Shown: positions 15,995 through 25,122, counted from the first letter of the stretch. The stretch is 64,000 nucleotides of DNA from Allobosea sp035944375 (GCF_035944375.1 NZ_DASZBE010000011.1), one strand, 5' to 3'. A program made the numbers and translations. The notes: generated by a model from the sequence alone, not told the origin.

Positions 15995-16843
15995 ATGAAC
16001 ATCCTCTCGATCCAGTCGCATGTCGCCTATGGCCATGTCGGCAACGCCTCCGCCGTCTTCCCCATGCAGCGTCTGGGCGTCGAGGTCTGGCCGATCCATA
16101 CGGTGCAGTTCTCCAACCACACCGGCTACGGCGCCTGGAAGGGCCGGGTCTTCGACGGCGGCATGATCGATGAGGTGATGGAGGGCATCGCCGAGCGCGG
16201 CGTGCTGCCGTCCTGCACCGGTCTGCTCTCGGGCTATATGGGCTCGGCCGATATCGGCCATGCCATCCTCTCGGCGGTGGAGCGCGTTCGGGCGGCCAAT
16301 CCGAAGGCGGTCTATTGCTGCGACCCGGTGATGGGCGATGTCGGGCGTGGCGTCTTCGTGCGGCCGGGCATCCCTGAGTTCATGCGCGAGCAGGCGGTGC
16401 CGGCTGCCGACATCGTCACGCCCAACCAGTTCGAGCTCGAACTGCTGACCGATATCGAGATCCGCACCATCGCGGATGCGCATCGCGCGGTCGAGGCGCT
16501 GCGCGATGCCGGGCCGAAGGTCGTGCTCGTCACCTCGCTCGTCACCGACGAGACGCCGGCCGACTCGATCGACCTGATGGCGGCCGACGCGAAGGGCGCC
16601 TTCCGCGTGCGCACGCCCAAGCTCGATGTCAGCGTCAACGGCGCGGGGGACGCGATCGCGGCGCTGTTCTTCGTGCATTACCTGCGTGAGGATTCGGCGG
16701 CAGCGGCGCTGGCCAAGGCTGCGGGCTCGATCTACGGCCTGCTCAAGCGCACGAAGGAAGCAGGTTCGCGCGAGATTCTGACGGTGGCGGCGCAGGACGA
16801 GTTCGTCACGCCGACGCACCAGTTCGTGCCCGAGAAGCTGTAG
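15995..16843 (+). CDS. pdxY: Pyridoxal kinase PdxY
   Basis: Phosphorylates pyridoxal with ATP to pyridoxal 5'-phosphate (salvage of vitamin B6). 282 residues, a ribokinase-like fold. N-terminal ILSIQSHVAYGHVGNASAVFP and QFSNHTGYGAW are the pyridoxal-binding regions of PdxY/PdxK; CDPVMGD and the C-terminal VNGAGDA motif bear the ATP-binding and catalytic Asp (GAGDA). ATG 15995 is the only reasonable start. Monocistronic; downstream is a repeat. Confidence 0.93.
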   Translation: MNILSIQSHVAYGHVGNASAVFPMQRLGVEVWPIHTVQFSNHTGYGAWKGRVFDGGMIDEVMEGIAERGVLPSCTGLLSGYMGSADIGHAILSAVERVRAANPKAVYCCDPVMGDVGRGVFVRPGIPEFMREQAVPAADIVTPNQFELELLTDIEIRTIADAHRAVEALRDAGPKVVLVTSLVTDETPADSIDLMAADAKGAFRVRTPKLDVSVNGAGDAIAALFFVHYLREDSAAAALAKAAGSIYGLLKRTKEAGSREILTVAAQDEFVTPTHQFVPEKL

Positions 16844-16866
16844 AGCGGGATGGGTCGCCTCACCCT

Positions 16867-16986
16867 CAGCCCTCATCCTGAGGAGCGCTCCGCAGGAGCG
16901 CGTCTCGAAGGATGCTCCAGGAGGCTCCTGGGACCTCTGGAGCATCCTTCGAGACGCCGCTACGCGGCTCCTCAGGATGAGGGCTG
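16867..16986. repeat. Palindromic intergenic repeat, family C, copy 1
   Basis: Starts CAGCCCTCATCCTGAGG and ends with its exact complement CCTCAGGATGAGGGCTG (17-bp arms); inside are a second pair of arms (CGTCTCGAAGGATGCTCCA and TGGAGCATCCTTCGAGACG). Two further copies lie at 24070-24190 and 49286-49400. It forms a cruciform or branched hairpin between pdxY and the next gene. Confidence 0.9.
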
Positions 16987-17037
16987 CGGGCGGGCTGACG
17001 GTGCGGTTCCGCGCCGCGTTCGGCAGCGTCAGACGTC

Positions 17038-18153
17038 ATGAAACTGCGCGTCGGCACCTTCAATGTCGAGAACCTGCTGACGCGCCATCGCTTCTCCTCG
17101 GGCGAGCGCAGCGATACCGCGCCCGCCATGTCGCTGTTCCATTTCCCCCGCGTCGACGAGCGCGACGCGGTCGAGCGTTCGCTGGCGGTCGCGCTGGAGG
17201 ACGACAAGCGCCAGATGACCGCGCTCGCTCTGGCGGAGGCGCATGCCGATCTCTGGATGCTGCAGGAGGTCGATTCGCTGGCGAGCCTGCAGGCCTTTTT
17301 CGCCAACTACGTCCACCGCATCGCCGACCACCGCTACGGCCATTTCACGCTGCTGGACGGCAATGACCGCCGCAACATCGACATCGGCTTCGCGGCGCGG
17401 CGCGATCTGCTCGCGCCGCAGCGGGTGAGCGTGCGCTCCTACAAGGATCTCAGCTTTGCGGCAGCCGGTGTGCATGACCGCGATCTCGCCGCGCTCGGGA
17501 TCGGGCCCGACGGCAAGGTCTTCGCGCGCGACTGCCTGCAGGTCGAGCTCGACTTCGGCGACCGCAGCCTCGCTTTGTTCGGCTGCCACTTCAAATCGAT
17601 GAGCAATGGCCGCGACGACGGGCGGGTGGCGACGCTGCCGGTGCGCCGGGCCGAGGCGCGGGCGGTGAAAGGGCTGATCAAGCAGCGTTTCGGCGAGGGC
17701 TGGCGCGAGGCGAACTGGATCGTGCTGGGCGACCTCAACGCCTATCGCTACGGGCTGGGGCCGCTGGCCGAGCGGATCGACGAGGGCGAGAGCGGCATCG
17801 AGCCGCTGCTCGACAACTTCGCCATCGACCCGATGGAGACGCTGCCCGCGCATGAGCGCTGGACGCACTTTCGCCGCTACTGGTCGGAGGCGCGCGAGCA
17901 GCTGGTCGAGACGCATATGCCGCTCGACCATATCCTGCTCTCGCCGGCGCTGGCTTCGGCCAATCCGCATCCGGCGCTGCAGATGATCCGGCGCGGTCTG
18001 CCCTATCGCGTGCCGCTCGATCCGCGCGAGCCCGACCGCTCGATGGCGCGGCTGGCGACCGCGGCCGACCGCTATCCGCGCGTCGGCTGGGACCGGCCCA
18101 AGGCCTCCGACCATTGTCCTCTGACGATCGACCTGACCATTCCGAGGAACTGA
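17038..18153 (+). CDS. Endonuclease/exonuclease/phosphatase (EEP) family protein
   Basis: 371 residues. Metal-dependent phosphodiesterase/nuclease fold with the landmarks of the EEP superfamily: N-terminal GTFNVENL, QEVDS (metal-binding Glu), GDLNAYR (catalytic Asp-Asn) and C-terminal SDHCP (Asp-His). All catalytic residues are present. No signal peptide. It is the first of four same-strand genes (PhzF, NUDIX, Dcp follow, gaps of 5 bp, -4 bp and 44 bp). Its substrate may be DNA, a phospholipid or a small nucleotide; I cannot choose. Confidence 0.85.
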   Translation: MKLRVGTFNVENLLTRHRFSSGERSDTAPAMSLFHFPRVDERDAVERSLAVALEDDKRQMTALALAEAHADLWMLQEVDSLASLQAFFANYVHRIADHRYGHFTLLDGNDRRNIDIGFAARRDLLAPQRVSVRSYKDLSFAAAGVHDRDLAALGIGPDGKVFARDCLQVELDFGDRSLALFGCHFKSMSNGRDDGRVATLPVRRAEARAVKGLIKQRFGEGWREANWIVLGDLNAYRYGLGPLAERIDEGESGIEPLLDNFAIDPMETLPAHERWTHFRRYWSEAREQLVETHMPLDHILLSPALASANPHPALQMIRRGLPYRVPLDPREPDRSMARLATAADRYPRVGWDRPKASDHCPLTIDLTIPRN

Positions 18154-18158
18154 CAGCC

Positions 18159-19061
18159 ATGGCCCGCCGCTTCGTCACGCTCGACGTCTTCACCGCTACG
18201 CCCCATGCCGGCAACCCGCTGGCGGTGGTGCTCGACGCGGACGGGCTCGACACGGCCGCGATGCAGGCGATCGCGCGCGAGTTCAACCTCTCCGAGACAG
18301 TGTTCGTGCAGCCGCCTGCGGAGGCCGACCATCGCGCCGCGTTGCGCATCTTCACGCCAGGCCGTGAACTGCCCTTCGCCGGGCACCCGACCGTCGGCAC
18401 CGCCGTTTTGCTCGCGCTGCGCGACCGGGCCGAGGGGCGCGGCGCGGACATCCTGGTGCTGGAGGAGACGATCGGCCGCGTGCCCTGCGCCGTGTCGGTG
18501 AGTGGAGAGCGCGCGGGGCAGGCGACCTTCACCCTGCCGCGCCTGCCGCAGGAGGGCGAGGCCGCGCCCGCTGCCGCCGAGATCGCCGCGGTGCTCGGGC
18601 TCGAGCCCGGCCGCATCGGCCTGCCCGGCCACCGCCCGGCCGTGTTCTCCGCCGGCGTGCCCTTCACCATGGTGCCGGTGGCCGATCTCGCCACGATCGG
18701 CGCGATCGCGCTCGATCTCGGACGCTGGGACGCCGTGATGACGCCCGCCGCCCATCCGAACGCCTTCGTCTACTGCCGCGAGACGGTCGAGGCCGGGCAC
18801 CACTATCACGCCCGCATGTTCTGGCCGGGGGCCGGCATCGTCGAGGATCCGGCGACGGGCGGCGCTTCGGCAGCCTTCGCGGGAGCCATCATGGCGTTCG
18901 ACAAGCCCGGCGACGGCGAGCACCGCTTCGTCATTGAGCAGGGCTACGAGATGGGCCGGCCCTCGCAGATCACGCTGGAGCTGACGGTGGCGGGAGGCGC
19001 GCTGGTCTCGGCGCGGATCGGTGGTTCGGCCGTGGTCGTCAGCGAGGGAGTGCTGCTGTGA
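18159..19061 (+). CDS. PhzF-family isomerase
   Basis: 300 residues of the PhzF/diaminopimelate-epimerase fold. The catalytic Glu46 is in NLSETVFV; TPGRELPFAGHPTVG and VEDPATGGASAAF are the substrate-binding motifs. PhzF of the phenazine pathway isomerises trans-2,3-dihydro-3-hydroxyanthranilate, but most family members, such as this one without any phenazine genes nearby, have unknown substrates. ATG 18159 is 5 bp after the EEP stop codon; the stop overlaps the GTG of the next gene. Confidence 0.88.
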   Translation: MARRFVTLDVFTATPHAGNPLAVVLDADGLDTAAMQAIAREFNLSETVFVQPPAEADHRAALRIFTPGRELPFAGHPTVGTAVLLALRDRAEGRGADILVLEETIGRVPCAVSVSGERAGQATFTLPRLPQEGEAAPAAAEIAAVLGLEPGRIGLPGHRPAVFSAGVPFTMVPVADLATIGAIALDLGRWDAVMTPAAHPNAFVYCRETVEAGHHYHARMFWPGAGIVEDPATGGASAAFAGAIMAFDKPGDGEHRFVIEQGYEMGRPSQITLELTVAGGALVSARIGGSAVVVSEGVLL

Positions 19062-19810
19062 CCGACGCCGCGAGCCTCGCGACCAACGACATCGAACGCT
19101 TTCCTGACGGGCACATCGCCCGGCTGGACCGGATCGACGCCCGGATCGAGCCCTATGACTGGGCTTTCGCCCGCGAGAACGAGGCGCAGATCGCGGCGCA
19201 TTGGGCCCGCATCAGTGCCGGCAAGCCCGCCATGTTCAACGGCCGCATCCTGCTGCAGCACCGCGCGGCGATCACCGGCGGCGTGTACGAGGCCTGCTAT
19301 TTCGAGACGGACTACGCCGCCTTCATGACCTGGCGCGATGCCGGCCATCCGGGCCCGGCGCTGCGCAACGGTTTTGCCATGGGGGCGCTGCGGGCGGCCG
19401 ACGGCGCCTTCCTCTGCGGGCGGATGGGGGGGCACACCGCCAATGGCGGCATGGTCTATTTCGCCGCCGGCACGCCGGACCGCAGCGATGTCCGCGCCGA
19501 CGGTACCGTCGATCTCGCCGGCAGCGTGCTGCGCGAACTGGCCGAGGAGACCGGGCTGACGGAGGCCGAGGTGCGGGTCGGGGAGGGCTGGCATGCCGTG
19601 TTCTCGCCTGGCCGCGTCGCTTTCATGCGCCCGCTGACGATCAATCTTCCGGCCGAGAAGGCCCGCTCCCTGATGCTGTCGCGCATGCAAGGCCTCGCGG
19701 AGCAGGAACTCGACGACATCGTGATCCTGCGCAGCGCCGCCGATTGCGACCGGCACAAGATGGCGCTCTTCATGAAGCCCTATCTGAGCCATATCTTCGC
19801 GCAGGACTGA
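19058..19810 (+). CDS. NUDIX-type hydrolase (degenerate Nudix box)
   Basis: 250 residues, starting at GTG 19058 within GTGA shared with phzF-like gene. The core RELAEETGL at about 157-165 is the second half of the Nudix box (REUxEExGU), but the leading Gly and Glu of Gx5Ex7 are not in register. The enzyme probably still binds Mg via the two Glu residues; the reduced motif may mean altered activity. N-terminal 100 residues are not like common Nudix domains. Substrate unknown. Confidence 0.7.
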   Translation: MTDAASLATNDIERFPDGHIARLDRIDARIEPYDWAFARENEAQIAAHWARISAGKPAMFNGRILLQHRAAITGGVYEACYFETDYAAFMTWRDAGHPGPALRNGFAMGALRAADGAFLCGRMGGHTANGGMVYFAAGTPDRSDVRADGTVDLAGSVLRELAEETGLTEAEVRVGEGWHAVFSPGRVAFMRPLTINLPAEKARSLMLSRMQGLAEQELDDIVILRSAADCDRHKMALFMKPYLSHIFAQD

Positions 19811-19854
19811 TCGGGCCTCCGATCCCTCCGCCTCCGTCAGCCGAAAGCGATGCC

Positions 19855-21957
19855 ATGACCGCGCCCGTCTCCGTCTCGTCCGCAGCCTCCGCGCCCGAAG
19901 CCCTGCCGCTCCCGGCCGGCAACCCCTTCGCCGCACGCTGGGACACCCCCTTCGGCCTGCCGCCCTTCGCCGCGATCGGGCCCGAGCATATCCAGCCGGC
20001 CTTCGAGGCGGCGCTGGCCAAGCACAAGGAGGAGATGGCCGCCATCGTGGCCGATCCGGCGACGCCCGATTTCGCCAACACCATCGAGGCGCTGGAACGC
20101 GCGGGCCGTGCCCTCTCGCGCGTCGGCGGCGTGTTCTACAATCTGACGGGGGCCGACACGAATGAGGCGCTTCAGGCGATCGAGCGCGCGCTCTCGCCGC
20201 TGACCTCGCGCCACTGGTCGGCGATCATGATGGATCCGGGCCTTTTCGCCCGCGTTGATGCGGTCTTCGCGAAGCGCGAGACGCTTGGGCTCGATTCCGA
20301 GCAGTTGCGGCTCTTGGAGCGCACGCATCGCGGCTTCATCCGCTCGGGCGCGCAGCTCGGTGCCGAGGACAAGGCGCGGCTGGCGGCGATCAACGAGCGG
20401 CTGGCCGGCTTGGGCACCCAGTTCAGCCAGAACGTGCTGAAGGACGAATCCTCCTATGCGCTGATGATCGAAGACGAGGCGGGGCTCGCCGGTCTGCCGC
20501 CCTTCCTGCTGGCGGCGATGGCGCGGTCGGCGACTGACCGCGGCCATCCCGGCCAGCATGCGGTGACGCTGTCGCGCTCGGTGATCGAGCCCTTCCTGAC
20601 CTTCTCGACGCGGCGGGACCTGCGCGAGGAGGCCTTCGCCGCCTGGGGCAAGCGCGGCGAGAACGGCAATGACAGCGACAATCGCCTGATCGTGGCCGAG
20701 ATGGTCAAGCTGCGCGCCGAGAAGGCGAAGCTTCTGGGCTACGCGACCTTCGCGCATTTCAAGCTCGACGACACCATGGCCAAGACGCCGGAGAATGTCC
20801 GCGAGCTGCTCGAGCTGGTCTGGACGCCGGCCAAGGCGCGCGCCGCGCAGGAGGCCGCCGATTTGGCCGCGCTGGCGCAGGCCGAAGGCGAGAACGGCCC
20901 GATCCGTCCCTCCGACTGGCGCCATTACGCCGAGAAGGTGCGCCAGAACACCTATGCGCTCGATGAAGCGGTGCTGAAGCCCTATCTCCAGCTCGACCGG
21001 ATCATCGCCGCCGCCTTCGACGTCGCTGGCCGGCTGTTCGGCCTGTCCTTTGCGGCGCGAGCCGATCTGGCGGGTTATCACCCCGATGTCCGGATCTGGG
21101 AGGTGACGGAGGGCGCGACCGGCCGGCATATCGGCCTGTTCATCGGCGATTATTTCGCCCGCGCCTCGAAGCGCTCGGGCGCCTGGATGAGCGCCTTTCG
21201 CGGCCAGCGCCGGCTCGGTGGCGAGGTGCGACCGATCATCGTCAATGTCTGCAATTTCGCCAAGCCGGCGGAGGGAAAGCCCGCGCTGCTCTCGATCGAC
21301 GATGCGCGCACGCTTTTCCACGAATTCGGCCATGCTTTGCACGGGCTGCTGTCGGACGTGACCTACGGGTCCCTGGCCGGCACTTCGGTGTCGCGCGATT
21401 TCGTCGAACTGCCCTCGCAGCTCTACGAGCACTGGTTCCTGACCAGGGAGGTGATGCAGAGCTATTGCCTGCATGCCGAAACGGCTGAGCCGATTCCCGA
21501 GGCGCTGATCGAGACGATCAAGCGCGCCCAGACCTTCAACCAGGGCTGCGCCACCGTCGAGTATACCTCCTCGGCGCTGGTCGACCTCGCCTTTCATTCG
21601 CTGGAGAATCCCGGCGAGATCGACGCGCTGGCCTTCGAGAAGGCCGAGCTTGCAAGGCTCGGCATGCCCGAGGGCATGGTGATGCGCCACCGCACGCCGC
21701 ATTTCACCCATGTCTTCTCGGGCGACGGCTATTCGGCCGGCTATTACAGCTATCTCTGGTCGGAGGTGATGGACGCCGACGCCTTCAACGCCTTCCTGGA
21801 GACCGGCGACGTGTTTTCGCCGGAGCTGGCGGGCAAGCTGAAGCGCTACATCTATTCCGCCGGCGACACCCGCGACGCGGCGGAGGCCTACAGGCTGTTC
21901 CGCGGCCGCCTGCCGACGCCGGATGCGCTGCTGGAGAAGCGCGGGCTGGCGGCGTAG
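19855..21957 (+). CDS. dcp: M3-family peptidase (peptidyl-dipeptidase Dcp / oligopeptidase A type)
   Basis: 700 residues, the length of Dcp/PrlC. Zinc-metallopeptidase motif HEFGH at 489-493 with the downstream zinc-binding Glu region (SRDFVELPSQLYEHW). Typical M3 C-terminal features follow, such as DGYSAGYYSYLWSEVMDADAF. It cleaves dipeptides from the C-terminus of peptides or degrades oligopeptides in the cytoplasm. ATG 19855 gives the N-terminus expected for the family; earlier starts lie in the NUDIX gene. Last gene of the four-gene run. Confidence 0.92.
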   Translation: MTAPVSVSSAASAPEALPLPAGNPFAARWDTPFGLPPFAAIGPEHIQPAFEAALAKHKEEMAAIVADPATPDFANTIEALERAGRALSRVGGVFYNLTGADTNEALQAIERALSPLTSRHWSAIMMDPGLFARVDAVFAKRETLGLDSEQLRLLERTHRGFIRSGAQLGAEDKARLAAINERLAGLGTQFSQNVLKDESSYALMIEDEAGLAGLPPFLLAAMARSATDRGHPGQHAVTLSRSVIEPFLTFSTRRDLREEAFAAWGKRGENGNDSDNRLIVAEMVKLRAEKAKLLGYATFAHFKLDDTMAKTPENVRELLELVWTPAKARAAQEAADLAALAQAEGENGPIRPSDWRHYAEKVRQNTYALDEAVLKPYLQLDRIIAAAFDVAGRLFGLSFAARADLAGYHPDVRIWEVTEGATGRHIGLFIGDYFARASKRSGAWMSAFRGQRRLGGEVRPIIVNVCNFAKPAEGKPALLSIDDARTLFHEFGHALHGLLSDVTYGSLAGTSVSRDFVELPSQLYEHWFLTREVMQSYCLHAETAEPIPEALIETIKRAQTFNQGCATVEYTSSALVDLAFHSLENPGEIDALAFEKAELARLGMPEGMVMRHRTPHFTHVFSGDGYSAGYYSYLWSEVMDADAFNAFLETGDVFSPELAGKLKRYIYSAGDTRDAAEAYRLFRGRLPTPDALLEKRGLAA

Positions 21958-21968
21958 GAACGCGCCTC

Positions 21969-22002
21969 GTTCTCGGGCGGCGCGCAGCGCCGACCCGAGA
22001 AC
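21969..22002 (+). terminator. Hairpin after dcp (terminator or repeat relic)
   Basis: GTTCTCGGG (21969-21977) pairs with CCCGAGAAC (21994-22002); CGGCGC and GCGCCG extend the stem inside. It resembles one arm of repeat family A and lies 11 bp after the dcp stop codon. No T tract follows, so it may stabilise the mRNA 3' end or terminate poorly. Confidence 0.5.
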
Positions 22003-22052
22003 TTCGTGATTTCAAAATCAGTATTCAATTGATCATGATAATATTTGATTAT

Positions 22053-23519
22053 TCAAAGTTTTCTGTTGATAAGTTTATCTGTCCATTGTTCTATTACGTT
22101 GGTCGGGATGCGTTCGCCCTCAAAAATAACAAAAAGTGATTTCGTTGCTTCGTCCACAATAGGAGCGATCGATTTTAGTGGTGTGTCGGCCGCCATTTCG
22201 ACGTAGCTGAAAACTTCGTCTTGTTGCGACTGTGGTGATCCAATCATCATTACCATGGGATTTGCCCACGTCGATAAACTGCGATTTGCTAGTTTTGTCC
22301 ACTTGAAGGCAAACCCAATTCTTAGCCCGGCTAGGTTCTCTTCCGGCGCTAGGGATTTCACCATAGCCGCGCCAACAGCAATTGCTTCGGCAACTCGCAA
22401 GATGACAAGGATCGGGTCAAGAGCAGTGCCCTGCCGAACCTTATCAGTAAGGTCGTCTTGGAGTGCCCGGCGGAGGTAGAAGCGATTGGGTTCAATCCGC
22501 CAAAAATCGAGGTGGCTTGACCACCCATGAGGAGAATAAATCAGAGATTCCCAACCGTTGTTTATCACATATGGCCTGTTGGAGACTTCGGTAAACCCTC
22601 GAGAGTCGGCCCATGTCGGCCAGCCAGTGTATCGTGGATTGCTTCCTAGCGCCTCTGAGAGAAATCCTGCGTCAGGCGATCGGTTGGGGAGCGATGGGTC
22701 GACGACAAGCGCAACTTGCATCGATAGAAGATCGGCCATTATGAAGGTTTCATCTGCGACGCGCTTGCTTTCTAAAGCCTTACGGAAGCGCATCTCGCCT
22801 TCTTTTAGCAGCTCATTGCATTCTTCTTGAAGATCACGGCTAACCGGTGCCGATACTATTTCAGGTCTGCTCATCGTGGACAGTCCATTTACGAGTGACT
22901 TGTAGTCGATGCCGCTCAAATGTCGCCGCAAGAACCGGGCAATATCGGCTTCACGGTTTTCAAAGCATATTTCAACGATCTCGCGCCAGTCTTTGGGGTG
23001 AGCGAGGCTCGTGCTCGGCACTCCATTGGCGTTGAGAGTCCGAAAATAGATGCCCCCCTCGACAACCAGTTGCTTTCCGAAACCATCTTTCAGCTCGCGT
23101 TTTGCGGCTACCGGAACTTGGACGCCTGGCGGCACGACAATCACGGGATAGTCAAGGCCGTCACGATGGGAAAAACCGACGCCCACCTCAAATATCTCTT
23201 GGGAGAAGCGTGAGATGAGTCCCTGCACCTTATCAACGTGGAAATCATCACGAGGACTAGATGGCGCGCCCGCTCTATCAGGTTGGAGCGTCTCGTCGTC
23301 GAAACCAATAACCAAGGAACCACCATTGCGATTTCGTAACGCGAGGCAGCCTTTTACTATTTTCGCTTGATGCTGTGGGTCGGTCAGTCCGATCCAGCGC
23401 TTGATTTCGACATTCAAGCTTTCCGCAGGCGCATTGACCAACCCATCGATTTGTTCCTGATCAATATTCACGAAGCGCCCGCCGATCGAAAGCTGATAGT
23501 AGAAAGCAGCATAGCGCAA
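22053..23519 (-). CDS. AlbA_2/Schlafen-like ATP-binding domain protein (accessory gene)
   Basis: 488 residues from a TTG at 23519; a GTG at 23471 is an alternative start. The region ESLNVEIKRWIGLTD ... IVKGCLALRNRNGGSLVIGFDD (about 33-75) follows the AlbA_2 (Schlafen) pattern of a Glu-x-Lys strand then a helix ending in N-x-GG-x-L-x-I-G. The rest is unrecognised. The gene is clearly more AT-rich than both flanks, with many rare codons and a 3' end in TTTTCTGTTGATAAG, and lies alone between housekeeping genes, so it is probably acquired by transfer. It could be a regulator or a stand-alone defence gene; function is unknown. Confidence 0.7.
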   Translation of the reverse strand: MRYAAFYYQLSIGGRFVNIDQEQIDGLVNAPAESLNVEIKRWIGLTDPQHQAKIVKGCLALRNRNGGSLVIGFDDETLQPDRAGAPSSPRDDFHVDKVQGLISRFSQEIFEVGVGFSHRDGLDYPVIVVPPGVQVPVAAKRELKDGFGKQLVVEGGIYFRTLNANGVPSTSLAHPKDWREIVEICFENREADIARFLRRHLSGIDYKSLVNGLSTMSRPEIVSAPVSRDLQEECNELLKEGEMRFRKALESKRVADETFIMADLLSMQVALVVDPSLPNRSPDAGFLSEALGSNPRYTGWPTWADSRGFTEVSNRPYVINNGWESLIYSPHGWSSHLDFWRIEPNRFYLRRALQDDLTDKVRQGTALDPILVILRVAEAIAVGAAMVKSLAPEENLAGLRIGFAFKWTKLANRSLSTWANPMVMMIGSPQSQQDEVFSYVEMAADTPLKSIAPIVDEATKSLFVIFEGERIPTNVIEQWTDKLINRKL

Positions 23520-23639
23520 CCATCTAGGGTTGCAATGGGGCTGCTATGCTAGCAAACTTTACGTTGCGGCCTTCGATCGATCCTTGATCTGGCGAGCTGC
23601 GCGCTCGTGCGTGATGACGCGAAGTTCCTCGGTGGATCG

Positions 23640-23981
23640 TCACCCCGGATAGCCGAACCGCGCCTTCGTCGCCCGGATCTGGCTGATCGCGCCGCCCTCG
23701 TTGCCGGCGGCGCAGGTCGAACGCGCGGTCGAAATCTCGGCGGAAACCCGCGTATGCACGCCCTTCGTCGTGTGGCCGGTGGCGAGATCGTTGTCCATCA
23801 CCGCCTGGAAGCGCTCGACTTCGCCGGAGCAGCCCGTGCCCGTGGGCATGCGGAAGGTGTTGGGCGTGACGCCAGTGGCCGCCTGTTCGGGCGAAGGAGC
23901 CGGCGGCGTGCTCGGGGCGGGCGTCTGGCAGGCGGCGAGGCCGAAGGCGAGGGCGGCGAGGGGCAGGGCAAAGGCGCGCAT
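23640..23981 (-). CDS. Small putative lipoprotein
   Basis: 113 residues from ATG 23981, preceded by GGAG. Signal peptide MRAFALPLAALAFGLAAC with lipobox LAAC, then a Pro/Ala/Ser-rich linker and a C-terminal domain with two further Cys that could form a disulfide (GTGCSGEVERF and ARSTCAAGNEGG). It should be anchored in a membrane facing the periplasm. No family recognised. Confidence 0.7.
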   Translation of the reverse strand: MRAFALPLAALAFGLAACQTPAPSTPPAPSPEQAATGVTPNTFRMPTGTGCSGEVERFQAVMDNDLATGHTTKGVHTRVSAEISTARSTCAAGNEGGAISQIRATKARFGYPG

Positions 23982-24069
23982 GGCGGGCTCCGGCATCGGG
24001 TGAGCGCGAGGATGACCGATTCCCGCGGGCGGGCAAAGCGCGCCGCCCTGCATTGGCTGCCCGCCTCCA

Positions 24070-24190
24070 CAGCCCTCATCCTGATGAGCGATCCGCAGGA
24101 TCGCGCTTCGAAGGATGGTCCAGGAGGCTCCTGAGACATCTGGAGCATCCTTCGAGACGCCGCGTTCGCGGCTCCTCAGGATGAGGGCTG
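24070..24190. repeat. Palindromic intergenic repeat, family C, copy 2
   Basis: Same structure as copy 1: CAGCCCTCATCCTGA at one end and its complement TCAGGATGAGGGCTG at the other, with inner arms around GAAGGATGGTCCA / TGGAGCATCCTTC. It separates the lipoprotein gene from the convergent end of the DUF1275 gene. Confidence 0.9.
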
Positions 24191-24203
24191 AACTGAAGCC
24201 CGC

Positions 24204-24854
24204 TCAGTCGTCCAGCGGCAGCAAGGGCAGGGCGACCGCAAAGATGGCAGCTGCCAGCGCGGCCAGCCAGACCGCGCCCTGGCCGACGAGGTAATGCGCG
24301 ATGGCGCCGTTGATGCAGCCGGTCAGCAGGCCGATCCAGAGCACGAAATGGCGGACCCAGGCGAGCTTCGGCCCGCCGAGCAGGGCGCCCGCCATGCGCT
24401 GGCCCATCTTCACCAGCGTCCCGGTCATGTAGGTGAGCGCGATGGTGACCTCGCCGTCGCGCTGGAAGACGCCGTTCTCCGCGCCCATGGCGAAGGCGAG
24501 CATGGCGGCACCGGCGAAGCTCAGGCCGATCAGATCGAGGCTCGCGGCGACGGCGAGCGCCAGCGCCACCACCCAGAGCACCGCCGATTTGCGCCGCCGC
24601 CCGCCGAAATGGCCGGCGACCGAGCCGCAGATTACGCCGAGGACGAAGAGGACGAGGATCAGCGCGGCCGTGGCGATGCCGCCTGTGTGCAGCCCGGCAA
24701 GCTCGATGCCGAGCCTCGTGGTGTTGCCGCTCATGAAGGAGACGAAGAAGCCGCCGAGGCTGATGAAGCCGATCGTGTCGATATAGCCGGCGAGCCCCGA
24801 CAGGCAGAAGGCGAGCCCGATCGCCCAGCGGTTATAGGTCATCATCGCCCGCAT
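24204..24854 (-). CDS. DUF1275 (YoaK-like) membrane protein
   Basis: 216 residues, about six transmembrane helices. N-terminal LAFCLSGLAGYIDTIGFISLGGFFVSFMSGNTT is the signature of the DUF1275/YoaK family (GYxDxxGFxxLGGxFxSxMSGNT). Molecular function in the family is unknown. It faces away from leuA; the leuA leader region lies in the 375-bp divergent gap. Confidence 0.85.
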   Translation of the reverse strand: MRAMMTYNRWAIGLAFCLSGLAGYIDTIGFISLGGFFVSFMSGNTTRLGIELAGLHTGGIATAALILVLFVLGVICGSVAGHFGGRRRKSAVLWVVALALAVAASLDLIGLSFAGAAMLAFAMGAENGVFQRDGEVTIALTYMTGTLVKMGQRMAGALLGGPKLAWVRHFVLWIGLLTGCINGAIAHYLVGQGAVWLAALAAAIFAVALPLLPLDD

Positions 24855-24950
24855 CCCCCGCCGCGCCGACTCGCCGGCGCGCGCGCCCGGTCCTGATGAT
24901 AGGGGCAGCCGCGCCGGACACCCAATCTCGCCGGCGCCTGCGACATATGC

Positions 24951-24980
24951 TTGCGCGCGGCTCCCGTTTTCGGCTACATC
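24951..24980 (+). promoter_or_regulatory. Candidate leuA promoter
   Basis: TTGCGC at 24951-24956 and TACATC at 24975-24980 with an 18-bp spacer, located 25 bp upstream of the Leu-rich leader frame. Moderate match to the vegetative consensus. Confidence 0.3.
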
Positions 24981-25005
24981 GTTCCACGGTCTTCGAGGAT
25001 TCCGC

Positions 25006-25122
25006 TTGGTCCAGACGTTCGCCCCCGCTTCGCCTTCCGGCCGCGCCGCTGCGCGGATCGTTGGCCTGCGCGCGCGTCCGGTCTCCTGCCTCGGTCTGCT
25101 TCTTCTCCTTAGCCGCCCCTGA
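25006..25122 (+). CDS. leuL: leuA leader peptide (Leu-rich)
   Basis: A TTG at 25006, with GAGGA exactly 6 nt upstream, opens a 38-codon frame ending ...LGLLLLLSRP and TGA at 25120. Five consecutive Leu codons (CTG CTT CTT CTC CTT, 25096-25110) lie just before the stop codon, followed by CCCCTGAG (25116-25123) which pairs with CTCAGGGG (25151-25158) around a perfect 12-bp palindrome GGCATGCATGCC (25133-25144). Together with leuA 107 bp downstream this indicates leucine-dependent attenuation. The exact start codon is a choice; translation is not proven. Confidence 0.68.
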   Translation: MVQTFAPASPSGRAAARIVGLRARPVSCLGLLLLLSRP

